From positions 124,001-188,000 of the forward strand of contig NZ_FNOV01000004.1 in the NCBI RefSeq assembly GCF_900107135.1: DNA of 64,000 nt, read 5' to 3'. A program made the position numbers and the translations under genes. Shown one piece after another: positions 8,097-15,184 of the stretch. The stretch comes from Hymenobacter psychrophilus (GTDB lineage: Bacteria > Bacteroidota > Bacteroidia > Cytophagales > Hymenobacteraceae). How positions within the stretch are numbered: position 1 is the first letter of the stretch; the number at the start of each line of letters is the position of its first letter. The notes beneath the pieces are model-generated. The model did not search any database, was not told the origin of the DNA, and saw nothing but the letters and a program-made list of their open reading frames with translations.

Positions 8097-8275
8097 ACCA
8101 ACCATCACAAGGCACTACTACCAGTCAGCAGATTCAGGAAGGCTTGGATGCAGCCTATGAGCATATGCTGGCTTTTAAACGCTACAAACAAACGCCGGTC
8201 GTCATCGTGCAGAATGGGCAGGTGGTAGCTGTTTCCCCTGATGAATTGCCCCCCGCCGCCTCAAAAGCAGCTTGA
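8093..8275 (+). CDS. Small probable antitoxin of the zeta-type kinase
   Basis: A 60-residue protein with an N-terminal amphipathic helix (QQIQEGLDAAYEHMLAFKRYK) and a C-terminal beta stretch, TPVVIVQNGQVVAVSPDEL. Small proteins of this shape, ending in a V-x-NGxVVxVxPxEL-like strand, commonly lie next to zeta-like kinases. It overlaps the kinase gene by 4 bases. The order toxin-then-antitoxin is the reverse of the classical epsilon/zeta operon. Antitoxin function rests on position and shape. Confidence 0.7.
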   Translation: MNQPSQGTTTSQQIQEGLDAAYEHMLAFKRYKQTPVVIVQNGQVVAVSPDELPPAASKAA

Positions 8276-8302
8276 GTATTGTCGCCGTTGCTTCTCATAC
8301 CC

Positions 8303-8355
8303 CGGCCCGCCAGTTCCACCCGGGGCGGCGGGCCGCTGGCGTTTTGGGGGCGCCG
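8303..8355. repeat. Hairpin-containing repeat H2
   Basis: The stem GGCCCGCC (8304-8311) pairs with GGCGGGCC (8327-8334), with right flank GCTGGCGTTTTGGGGGC. It is the partner of the copy at 6429-6480. It lies after the last gene of the island and before the housekeeping J-domain gene. Confidence 0.65.
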
Positions 8356-8441
8356 CCCCAGCGTGGGGCCGTTGCAACCTGACTAAAGCGCCAAAAACCT
8401 GAAACGGCCGTAATTTGCCCGCCCACTTCGCTTATTTCGCT

Positions 8442-9620
8442 ATGGCCAAGAAGCCAACCCCGGCTCCCCAGCCCGCCCTCGTCCACATTCCGGTTGCCAG
8501 CGCGGGCGCCGACTCGCTTTCCAAGGAGCAGAAAGCCTTTAACCGGCTCACCAAGCGCATTGGCAAGCTCGAAGGGGAAGTGAGCGAATTTCGGGCCGCC
8601 GCCGACCAGCTGCGCCAGCGGGTGCAGAACGAGTACCGGCCCCTGCAAACCCGGCACCACGACCAGCGGGCCGCCTTGGTACGGGCGCTGGGCCACGCCT
8701 ACGAGCACCAGAAGCTCACCAAAACCGAGCGCAACAAAATTGTGGATTTAGTCGTGCACCGCTGCGCCGACCTGCTCGACCGCGGCTACGACGATTTGGA
8801 GCCTATTTTCGATACGCTCGACCCGCCGCCCACGGCCGAAGAGGCTGCCGCGCTGGCCGCCGATGAAGCCGACCTGGAGGCGCAAACGGCCGAGATGATG
8901 AAGGATATGTACCGGCGGCAGTTCGGCATCGAGTTCGATGAGGATGCCGACGTGAGCACGCCCGCGAAGTTTCAGGCCTACGTGACCCAACAGCTGGCCG
9001 CCCGGAAAGCCGAGTACGAGCAGCAGGAGGCCGAAGCCCAGGAGCGCCGCGCCAAACGCAAAAAGAGCCCCAAACAGCAGGCCGCCGCCGACAAGAAAAA
9101 GGCCGAGGAGCAGAACACCACCCAGGCCGTGCGTACCTTGTACATGGACCTGGTGAAGCACCTGCACCCCGACCGGGAGCCCGACGAGGCCGAGAAAATC
9201 CGTAAAACCGAGCTGCTGGCCCGCGTCACGACTGCCTATAAGGCCGGCGAGTTGCTCACGCTGCTGCGCCTGCAGCTCGAACTCAATCGCATCGACCAGG
9301 CCCACCTCGAAAACCTGGCCGAAGACCGGCTGCGCTACTTCAACAAGCTGCTGCGCGAGCAGGCCCGCGAGCTGGACCAGCAGCTGTTCGACGAGCAAAC
9401 GGCGTTGCAGAGTTTCACCGGGCAGGGGTACTTTTACACCACTAGCCGCGCTGCGATGGAGTTGGATTTTCTGCACATGAAGGCGAACCTGGAACAGAAA
9501 ATCCGGCAGCTCGAAGCGGAAGTAACGGCCTTCGGCCACGACCCCAACGCCCTGAAGGCATTCCTGAAAGACTACAAAATTCCGCGGCCCGGCGCGGGGC
9601 CGATGTATATTAAGCTGTAA
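8442..9620 (+). CDS. J-domain (DnaJ-like) protein with coiled coils
   Basis: A 392-residue cytoplasmic protein. The N-terminal about 120 residues are helical with coiled-coil character. An Ala/Lys/Glu-rich segment (EAQERRAKRKKSPKQQ, AADKKKAEEQ) precedes a J-domain-like region at about residues 232-290 with the HPD tripeptide (DLVKHLHPDREPDEAEK). The remainder is helical. The HPD would stimulate an Hsp70 ATPase, but there is no Gly/Phe or zinc-finger region, so it is not a canonical DnaJ. ATG 8442 is preferred to an in-frame codon at 8415 because it gives the typical MAKK start. Confidence 0.75.
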   Translation: MAKKPTPAPQPALVHIPVASAGADSLSKEQKAFNRLTKRIGKLEGEVSEFRAAADQLRQRVQNEYRPLQTRHHDQRAALVRALGHAYEHQKLTKTERNKIVDLVVHRCADLLDRGYDDLEPIFDTLDPPPTAEEAAALAADEADLEAQTAEMMKDMYRRQFGIEFDEDADVSTPAKFQAYVTQQLAARKAEYEQQEAEAQERRAKRKKSPKQQAAADKKKAEEQNTTQAVRTLYMDLVKHLHPDREPDEAEKIRKTELLARVTTAYKAGELLTLLRLQLELNRIDQAHLENLAEDRLRYFNKLLREQARELDQQLFDEQTALQSFTGQGYFYTTSRAAMELDFLHMKANLEQKIRQLEAEVTAFGHDPNALKAFLKDYKIPRPGAGPMYIKL

Positions 9621-9786
9621 AGCGGATCTTCGCGATACAGCGGTTTTCAGCCGAACAAAGTGGCCTGGTCGGGGTGTTACCTACTGGCAACCCGCGGCGC
9701 AAATCCGCGTCGGTTGTGTCCATTCGTTTCTGGTGCCCGTTTTGGCGCCCGCCCTGTTTTCATTACCGCCCGCCGCTTTCTCCCTC

Positions 9787-10653
9787 ATGACCAACCGCGA
9801 AATCAAGGCCCTCATTTCCCTGCTCGACGACCCGGAAATTGCTCCTCATGCGGAGGACAAAATCCAGACGCTGGGCGAAACCATTATTCCGTTTCTGGAG
9901 GAAAGCTGGGAAGAAAGCCTCGACCCGCGCCAGCAGCAACGCCTCGAAGACCTGATCCATCATCTGCAGTTTGAGGGCCTGCAGCAGCGCTTTCGGGTGT
10001 GGCGCGAGGCAGGGGCCGAAAACCTGCTGGAGGGCATGTGGCTGCTGAATTCCTACCAGTACCCCGACGCCGATTTTCAGAGCCTGAACCGGGCCATCGA
10101 GCAGCTGCGGTTCGAGGTCTGGACGCTGCTGCAGCCCGAAATGCACCCCGCCGACCAGGTCCAGACGCTCAACCACGTGCTGTTTCGGGCCCATAAGTTC
10201 GCGGCCAACACTCAGAACTTCCACTCGCCGGCTAACTCCATGCTGCACCGGGTGCTGGAAACCAAGCGTGGCAACCCGCTCACACTCTGCGTGATTTACC
10301 TGCTGGTGGCCCAGCGCCTTAAACTGCCGGTTTTTGGCGTGAACCTGCCCAACCTGTTCGTGCTCACCTACCAGCTGGAGCCGCCCTTGGAGCCCTTCTA
10401 CATCAACTGCTACAACCGCGGCCTGGTGCTTTCGCGCACCGATATCGAGCATTACGTGCAGCAGCTCAACCTCACCCCCAACGACATCTTCTTCCAGCCC
10501 TGCACCCACCTCGACATTGTGCGCCGGGCCCTGCGCAACCTGCAGCTTAGCTTCGAGAAGCTGCAGGAGCCCGCCAAGGCCGTGGAAGTCGGTCAGCTGC
10601 TGGCCATCCTCACCGACGACCCGCAACCCTCCGACACTGACCCCAACGAATAG
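9787..10653 (+). CDS. SirB1-family transglutaminase-like protein
   Basis: A 288-residue protein of the SirB1/Transglut_core2 family. It starts with a helical N-domain, then LNHVLFRAHKFAANTQNFHS and LHRVLETKRGNPLTLCVIYL, the stretch with the conserved Cys after GNP. FGVNLPNLFVLTY follows, and the C-terminal part resembles TPR helices (RRALRNLQLSFEKLQEPAKA). ATG 9787 fits the conserved MTNREIKAL beginning. The biochemical function of the family is unclear. A strong convergent terminator follows at 10662-10717. Confidence 0.8.
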   Translation: MTNREIKALISLLDDPEIAPHAEDKIQTLGETIIPFLEESWEESLDPRQQQRLEDLIHHLQFEGLQQRFRVWREAGAENLLEGMWLLNSYQYPDADFQSLNRAIEQLRFEVWTLLQPEMHPADQVQTLNHVLFRAHKFAANTQNFHSPANSMLHRVLETKRGNPLTLCVIYLLVAQRLKLPVFGVNLPNLFVLTYQLEPPLEPFYINCYNRGLVLSRTDIEHYVQQLNLTPNDIFFQPCTHLDIVRRALRNLQLSFEKLQEPAKAVEVGQLLAILTDDPQPSDTDPNE

Positions 10654-10661
10654 CAGCGAAG

Positions 10662-10717
10662 AGTAAACGGCCACGGCCGGCCCGCGCCCTGGCGCAGGCC
10701 GGCCGTGGCCGTTTACT
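10662..10717. terminator. Bidirectional terminator hairpin
   Basis: A perfect 21-bp stem (10662-10682 with 10697-10717) has a 14-base loop. The arms begin AGTAAACGGCC and end GGCCGTTTACT. It lies between the convergent SirB1-type and redoxin genes and can serve both. Confidence 0.85.
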
Positions 10718-10733
10718 GGGAAGCAAGTCTGGA

Positions 10734-11336
10734 TTAAAACCGCTTAATCAGGCAGCCGGCGGCACGTTTGTCGGCTACGCCGGCGGGGCGGCCGGCCAGC
10801 AGGTTGTCGAGCACCTGGGCCAGGTACTTTTCCTTTACGTAGTTCTCCACCTGCGGATTATCATCGATGGCACCTTTGTAGCGCACCGCAAAGCCGCCGT
10901 TGGCAGGCTGCAGCACAATTACTTCGGGGGTTTTGGTGGCGCCGAGCAGCGTGCTCACGGTCTGGCCTTCGTCGGTGAGTAGTGTTAGGGAGGCGCCACC
11001 AGTGGCCTTTACTTTCACCTTTTCGTTGGCATCAATAGCGGCCTCCACATTAATGGGCGTGTCGATGAACAGGAACTGCACGCCTTTGCCGCCGTAGTCG
11101 GCGCTGAGGGCCGCCAGCCGGTTCTGGTAGAGCATCGAGAAAGGGCAGGTCTGGTTGATGAACACCACAACCACCGCTTTGCTGCCGGCGTAGTTTTTCA
11201 GGCTGACTTCGGTGTTATCCTGCTTGAGGCTGAAATCGGCAACTGAGCGGCTGCCCTGGGCGCGGGCCGAGCTAACGGCGAAGATGCCGAACAGCAATGT
11301 GGCGGCGGCGAACAGGGAAATGCGGCGGAAAGTCAT
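10734..11336 (-). CDS. Exported redoxin / thioredoxin-fold protein
   Basis: A 200-residue protein with a signal peptide (FAAATLLFGIFAVSSARAQ) and an AhpC/TSA-type thioredoxin fold: VADFSLKQDNTEVSLKNYAG, then VVVVFINQTCPFSMLYQNR. The active-site region has a single Cys (CPFS) instead of CxxC. A second Cys lies at the C-terminus (AGCLIKRF), resembling the GCxIK ending seen in related exported redoxins. It probably reduces peroxides or disulfides in the periplasm. ATG 11336 is preferred over an upstream codon because it begins directly before the signal peptide. Confidence 0.82.
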   Translation of the reverse strand: MTFRRISLFAAATLLFGIFAVSSARAQGSRSVADFSLKQDNTEVSLKNYAGSKAVVVVFINQTCPFSMLYQNRLAALSADYGGKGVQFLFIDTPINVEAAIDANEKVKVKATGGASLTLLTDEGQTVSTLLGATKTPEVIVLQPANGGFAVRYKGAIDDNPQVENYVKEKYLAQVLDNLLAGRPAGVADKRAAGCLIKRF

Positions 11337-11464
11337 AGGGAAGTGGTAAAATTGTGAGCAGTGAAATCGTGAGTTGCTGTCTGCAGAATCTGGTGGCGCG
11401 CATTGCGCAAAGTGAGTTGTAGCACCTTTGGGGCTACAACTCACCGTTTCACTAGCTCATCATT

Positions 11465-12118
11465 TCACATTTCATCTACGCAGTAAGTGAGCACGTAATC
11501 GGGGGTGGGCTGAAAATAATGAATCTGGTGTTGGCGGCGGGAGTTTTCTAACAGCAGGTGTCCCGTCAAAACACCGGCCTCCCGTCGCTCAAACGGATTG
11601 AGCAGCAATTGCTCTTTAAACACCAGCCCCCGGCGACTATGCAGCTTGTAGAGCGTTTCCTTGGCACTCCAGTACAGGCAGTGCTTGGCTGCATCGTTGC
11701 CGGCGTCGGCCTGTTCGGTTTCCGATAGAAACCGCCGGGCCAGCTTTTGGGCTTTTGGGCGGATGAGTTCAATATCTGTGCCAACGGCTGCGGCACCCCG
11801 GGCAACCAGCGCCGCCACCCACTCGCCCGAGTGCGACAACGACACGCTGAAAGCGGGCAGACCGGTGAAATAAGGCCGACCGTTCGGGTCGTTTTCGAGC
11901 GGAGTGGGCGCATCGGTCAGCTCGCGCAGCAGCTGTGCGGCCAGCACGCGGGCCGCCAGCCACTGTTGGGCCCGCAGCTCGTCGCGGCCGTCGGGGAAGT
12001 GGGCCAGATAGTGCGCTGGGGTCGGAAGCTGCTCCCAGAGTCTATCTGCCGGCTCCGTCAGGTGCCACAGGCCCAGCAGAGCAGTAGCGGAAACAGGAGA
12101 GAGCGAATGCAGCGGCAT
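11465..12118 (-). CDS. 4'-phosphopantetheinyl transferase (Sfp type)
   Basis: A 217-residue enzyme that moves the phosphopantetheine arm of CoA to a Ser of carrier proteins. All three family motifs are visible: NGRPYF with VSLSHSG (about 79-97), VGTDIE with the magnesium ligands Asp115 and Glu117, and WSAKETLYK (150-158) with Glu154. The length suits the Sfp type. It is transcribed from a -7 box at 12155-12163, inside a palindrome shared with the divergent WD40 gene. No polyketide or peptide synthetase gene is in the window. Confidence 0.9.
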   Translation of the reverse strand: MPLHSLSPVSATALLGLWHLTEPADRLWEQLPTPAHYLAHFPDGRDELRAQQWLAARVLAAQLLRELTDAPTPLENDPNGRPYFTGLPAFSVSLSHSGEWVAALVARGAAAVGTDIELIRPKAQKLARRFLSETEQADAGNDAAKHCLYWSAKETLYKLHSRRGLVFKEQLLLNPFERREAGVLTGHLLLENSRRQHQIHYFQPTPDYVLTYCVDEM

Positions 12119-12154
12119 GTGGTGGTTTGGCGATTTGGTGGGGCTATTTCGAGG

Positions 12155-12258
12155 GCAAAGGTACTGTCATCCTGCGCTTGCGCAGGACCGTATCACGTTG
12201 CTACGGTCGCTCCAGCGTGACACGGTCCTGCGCAAGCGCAGGATGACAGTACCTTTGC
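12155..12258. repeat. Intergenic hairpin repeat, copy 2, carrying two mirror-image -7 boxes
   Basis: A 43-bp stem (12155-12197 with 12216-12258) has one G-T mismatch. The core is TGTCATCCTGCGC. The outer 9 bases of each arm are TACCTTTGC pointing outward, so the plus-strand box (12250-12258) serves the WD40 gene and the minus-strand box (12155-12163) serves the phosphopantetheinyl transferase gene. Leader lengths would be about 25-35 bases on both sides. Confidence 0.85.
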
Positions 12259-12287
12259 TCACCAAGCTATCAAACTATCAAACCACC

Positions 12288-13214
12288 GTGCGCCCATCTG
12301 TTCAGAAACTCGCTACCCTCACCGGCCACCGCGACTGCGTGTATGCCCTCACCGGCACGGTAGGGGAGGAGGTGGTGTATTCGGCCGGGCCCGACGGGTT
12401 GGTAGTCGCCTGGAACGCCGCCGCGCCGGAGCAGGATGGTGAGCTGGTGGCAAAGGTGGAAAATTCGGTGTACGCGCTGTGCCGGCTGCCAGAGCGCGAT
12501 TTACTGGTGCTGGGCCATAATTTCCAGGGTGTGCAGGTGATTGACCTGGCTAGCAAACAACTGGCCTTCGCTACCGCACTGCCGCCCGTGGCCATCTTCG
12601 ATATCTGCTATTCCGAAGTCCGGCAGCGCCTGTACGTGGCCCTGGCCGATGGCACGCTGGCGGTATTGCGCACCACCGATTTCCGGCTCGAAACCCTGCA
12701 CCGCATCTCCGATAAAAGCCTGCGCTGCCTGGCGCTGCACGAGAAGCGTGGTGAGCTGGCCGTGGGGGGCTCCGACTGGCAGGTCCACATCCTCGACGCC
12801 GATTCGCTGGCCACTAAGTACACCATTGCCGAGGCCACCAACTCGGTGTTCACCTGCGCTTACTCGCCCGATGGCGGCCAGCTGCTGGCTGCCGGCCGCG
12901 ACGCCCACCTGCGCACCTACGACGTGGCTGCTGGTTATGCGCCACTACGCACCGTGGTGGCCCATATGTTTACTATCAACCACCTCATTTTTTCGCCCGA
13001 CGCCCGCCTGCTGGCCACCTGCAGCATGGACAAGAGCATCAAGCTCTGGGACGCCGCTACCGGGCAGCTGCTACGCGTTGTTGACCGCGCCCGCCACGCC
13101 GGCCACGGTACCTCCGTAAACAAGTTATTTTGGCCGGGAAGCCAGAATAGGCTAGTTTCGTGTAGCGACGACCGTAGTCTGGTGGTCTGGCAGGTAGAAG
13201 AAGCTAGGAGTTAG
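12288..13214 (+). CDS. WD40 repeat protein
   Basis: About 308 residues forming a seven-bladed propeller. Clear repeat units include LTGHRDCVYALTG, VYSAGPDGLVVAWN, FTCAYSPDGGQLLAAGRDAH, LIFSPDARLLATCSMDKSIK followed by LWD, and RLVSCSDDRSLVVWQ. It is probably a scaffold; its partner is unknown. GTG 12288 is chosen because the -7 box at 12250-12258 places the transcript start near 12263; an in-frame codon at 12117 lies upstream of the promoter. The last residues (EEARS) and stop codon are encoded inside the left arm of an inverted repeat at 13200-13230. Confidence 0.82.
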   Translation: MRPSVQKLATLTGHRDCVYALTGTVGEEVVYSAGPDGLVVAWNAAAPEQDGELVAKVENSVYALCRLPERDLLVLGHNFQGVQVIDLASKQLAFATALPPVAIFDICYSEVRQRLYVALADGTLAVLRTTDFRLETLHRISDKSLRCLALHEKRGELAVGGSDWQVHILDADSLATKYTIAEATNSVFTCAYSPDGGQLLAAGRDAHLRTYDVAAGYAPLRTVVAHMFTINHLIFSPDARLLATCSMDKSIKLWDAATGQLLRVVDRARHAGHGTSVNKLFWPGSQNRLVSCSDDRSLVVWQVEEARS

Positions 13215-13344
13215 GAGCGAGAAGCTAGAAGGATGATTCGGCTGGCTGGAGTCAGCGAAAAGGCTCCTAATTTATTGCTCGATTCTGCCGGCCTTTCTGT
13301 CTGCCGTCTTCAATTCTAGCTTCTGGCTCCTAATTCCTAGCTTC
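13200..13344. repeat. 31-bp inverted repeat between the WD40 and DivIVA-like genes
   Basis: The arms at 13200-13230 (starting GAAGCTAGGAGTTAGG) and 13314-13344 (ending TAATTCCTAGCTTC) are reverse complements with two mismatches, 83 bases apart. The left arm supplies the WD40 stop codon. The right arm ends 5 bases before the ATG of the next gene. Confidence 0.8.
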
Positions 13345-13349
13345 TCAAA

Positions 13350-14420
13350 ATGAAAATTACCGCCCTCGATATCCGGCAGCAAACCTTTGGAAAAGCCCTT
13401 CGTGGGCTGGATAAGGACGAAGTGCAGGCCTTTTTGCAAACCGTTTCGCAGCAGTGGGAGCGGATGGGCGACGAAAACCGGGAGCTGCGCCTCAAGCTGG
13501 AGCACGCCACCCAGGACGTGAGCAAGATGCGCGAGGTGGAAACCAGCCTGTACCGCACCCTCAAAACGGCCGAAGACACCAGCAACAGCATCACCGAGCA
13601 GGCCCAGCGCGATGCCGACCTGCGTATTCGGGAGGCCCAGCTGCAGGCCGAGGAGCTACTGGCCGCCGCCCGCCAAAAGTCGCGCACTGTGGTGGAGGAT
13701 GCCTACCAGCAGGCCGAGCGCACAGTGGCCGATATGAAAAAGGAAGCCAACGCCCTGGGCCAGGAATGCCAGCGCCTCGAAAACCTGTTCGATGGCCTCA
13801 CCCGCGACTTGCACCACCTGGCTTCCGACGCGCTGGATAAAGTGGAAAAAGCCCGCGCCCGACCCAAATCCGGCGCGGCGGCCATCCTTTCGCGGGCGGC
13901 CAGCGTAAAGGTGAACCGGCCACCCGCGGCCGACGAACTTTCCACCCCTGACGCTTCTGCCATGTACGTTTCCACCGCCGCTACCACTTCGGCCGCTGCT
14001 ATTGCCGCGCCGGTTCCGGCCCGATCCGAATCGGCCGCCACCAATGGGTCGGCCGAAAGCCGCGCCACCCAGCCCGCCACCACCGGCTACAACCCCAAGC
14101 CGGGCCAGCAGCCCGACCCCAGCCAGGAGCCCGAGCGCCCGCGCAACCCCGACCAGCAGCCCGGGCCCGAAATTGAACGCCCCGGCGCACCGGCCGAAAA
14201 CCCGGGCATCTCGCCCGCGCCCCGCATCGACCCGCCCGGCCCCATGCGCGTGCCCGATCCTGCGCCGCCGCGCGTGGAGCCCCCGGCTCCCGATATCCAG
14301 CCCATCGGCCCCAGCCACCCCGAAATTACCCAGCCTTCGCCCTCCATCCACCCTGGCCAACCAGGCATGGCTGCCACTCCCGTTTCGCTGGGCGAACGGT
14401 CATTTTTCGACGATATTTAA
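13350..14420 (+). CDS. DivIVA-domain protein with proline-rich tail
   Basis: A 356-residue protein. Residues 1-60 match the DivIVA N-terminal domain (ALDIRQQTFGKALRGLDKDE, VQAFLQTV), followed by a coiled coil to about 170 (Gln/Glu/Ala heptads). An Ala/Thr/Ser-rich linker leads to a strongly Pro-rich tail (about 235-345) built from degenerate PGPxIxxPxPA-like units, ending ERSFFDDI. DivIVA proteins sense curved membrane and recruit partners at poles or septum. A long disordered Pro-rich tail is unusual for the family and could bind partners. The short conserved end FFDDI may be a docking peptide; that is inference. Confidence 0.82.
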   Translation: MKITALDIRQQTFGKALRGLDKDEVQAFLQTVSQQWERMGDENRELRLKLEHATQDVSKMREVETSLYRTLKTAEDTSNSITEQAQRDADLRIREAQLQAEELLAAARQKSRTVVEDAYQQAERTVADMKKEANALGQECQRLENLFDGLTRDLHHLASDALDKVEKARARPKSGAAAILSRAASVKVNRPPAADELSTPDASAMYVSTAATTSAAAIAAPVPARSESAATNGSAESRATQPATTGYNPKPGQQPDPSQEPERPRNPDQQPGPEIERPGAPAENPGISPAPRIDPPGPMRVPDPAPPRVEPPAPDIQPIGPSHPEITQPSPSIHPGQPGMAATPVSLGERSFFDDI

Positions 14421-14484
14421 TCGCATATGTTGCAGATGAAACTGATTTCGCAGATTGCGGATGCAGTTTTCTGCTCACTGAATA

Positions 14485-14518
14485 AAGCCTGCCTCTTGGG
14501 GCAGGCTTCGTTGTTTTT
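14485..14518 (+). terminator. Terminator after the DivIVA-like gene
   Basis: The stem AAGCCTGCC (14485-14493) pairs with GGCAGGCTT (14500-14508) and is followed by a T-rich run, the standard rho-independent form. Confidence 0.8.
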
Positions 14519-14585
14519 AAATGACTGATTGCGGCTGAGTGCTCGAACGTTAAACTCACCATTTTACCACTTCACCATCTTACCT

Positions 14586-14948
14586 ATGGGCCAGATTGCA
14601 CTCGAAGGCATGGAGTTCTTCGCCTTCCACGGTTATTACGACGAGGAGCAGAAAATCGGCAATAAGTATGGCATCGACCTGTTTATCGACACCGACCTGC
14701 ACGCGGCCGGAACCTCCGACCAACTGGCCGAAACGGTGAACTACGAGGTGCTGTACCGGGTGGTGAGCGAGGAAATGCAGGCCCCCGCCCGTCTGCTCGA
14801 ACACCTCGGCCACCGCGTACTCGACAGGGTGCTGGCCGAGTTTCCGTACGTGAACGGTGTGCGTGTCAGTGTCTCGAAGTTCAACCCGCCGCTGGGCGGC
14901 ATCTGCCACCGGGCCCGCGTTACGCTGGAGCGCCGCCGCACCCAATAA
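14586..14948 (+). CDS. folB: Dihydroneopterin aldolase
   Basis: A 120-residue enzyme of folate synthesis that converts dihydroneopterin to hydroxymethyl-dihydropterin and glycolaldehyde. The family pattern is complete: LEGMEFFAFHGYYDEEQKIG near the N-terminus with the catalytic Tyr/Glu, ETVNYEVLYRVV in the middle, HLGHRVLDRVL, and VRVSVSKFNPPLGG with the catalytic Lys near the C-terminus. ATG 14586 gives the usual length; an upstream in-frame codon at 14529 would add unrelated residues. No other folate gene is in the window. Confidence 0.93.
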   Translation: MGQIALEGMEFFAFHGYYDEEQKIGNKYGIDLFIDTDLHAAGTSDQLAETVNYEVLYRVVSEEMQAPARLLEHLGHRVLDRVLAEFPYVNGVRVSVSKFNPPLGGICHRARVTLERRRTQ

Positions 14949-15011
14949 TACACCGCGTTCTTTCTGGCCGCTGCCTCCGACTGCCGGATGTAGCAGCTTA
15001 GCCTGAATTTT

Positions 15012-15073
15012 ATAAAACTGCCCTCTAAAGCCTGTTGCGTACTGTGCGGCGGGTTTTGGAGGGCAGTTTTATA
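15012..15073. terminator. Hairpin terminator after folB
   Basis: The arm ATAAAACTGCCCTC near 15012-15025 pairs with GAGGGCAGTTTTAT near 15058-15073, with a long loop. T runs on both strands allow termination in either direction. Confidence 0.65.
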
Positions 15074-15089
15074 TGCGCTTTTTAGTATT

Positions 15090-15163
15090 TACGAATTAAT
15101 TCGTACTATATATTTGGATATACGACAGGTTTCGTATATGTTTGAAGTACGAATAATGTCGTA
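15090..15163. promoter_or_regulatory. Three BlaI-type operators
   Basis: Three dyads of the form TACGA-N6-TCGTA lie at 15090-15105 (TACGAATTAATTCGTA, a perfect palindrome), 15121-15136 (TACGACAGGTTTCGTA) and 15148-15163 (TACGAATAATGTCGTA). They start 31 and 27 bases apart. The second lies between the -33 and -7 boxes and the third covers the expected transcript start. This is a typical autorepression layout for the BlaI-like regulator encoded just downstream. Confidence 0.8.
15113..15144 (+). promoter_or_regulatory. Bacteroidetes-type promoter of the BlaI/BlaR1-like operon
   Basis: TTTG (15113-15116) and TATGTTTG (15137-15144) are 20 bases apart. Both match the TTTG / TAnnTTTG consensus exactly, with the expected 19-21 base spacing. 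Transcription would start near 15150, inside the third operator, about 35 bases before the start codon. Confidence 0.82.
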
Positions 15164-15184
15164 CCTTCTATTGCTTGATTCACA

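Noticed and set aside
12117..12287. N-terminal extension of the WD40 protein
   Set aside because: It would be translated from inside the palindrome and upstream of the likely transcript start; the extension has no WD40 similarity.
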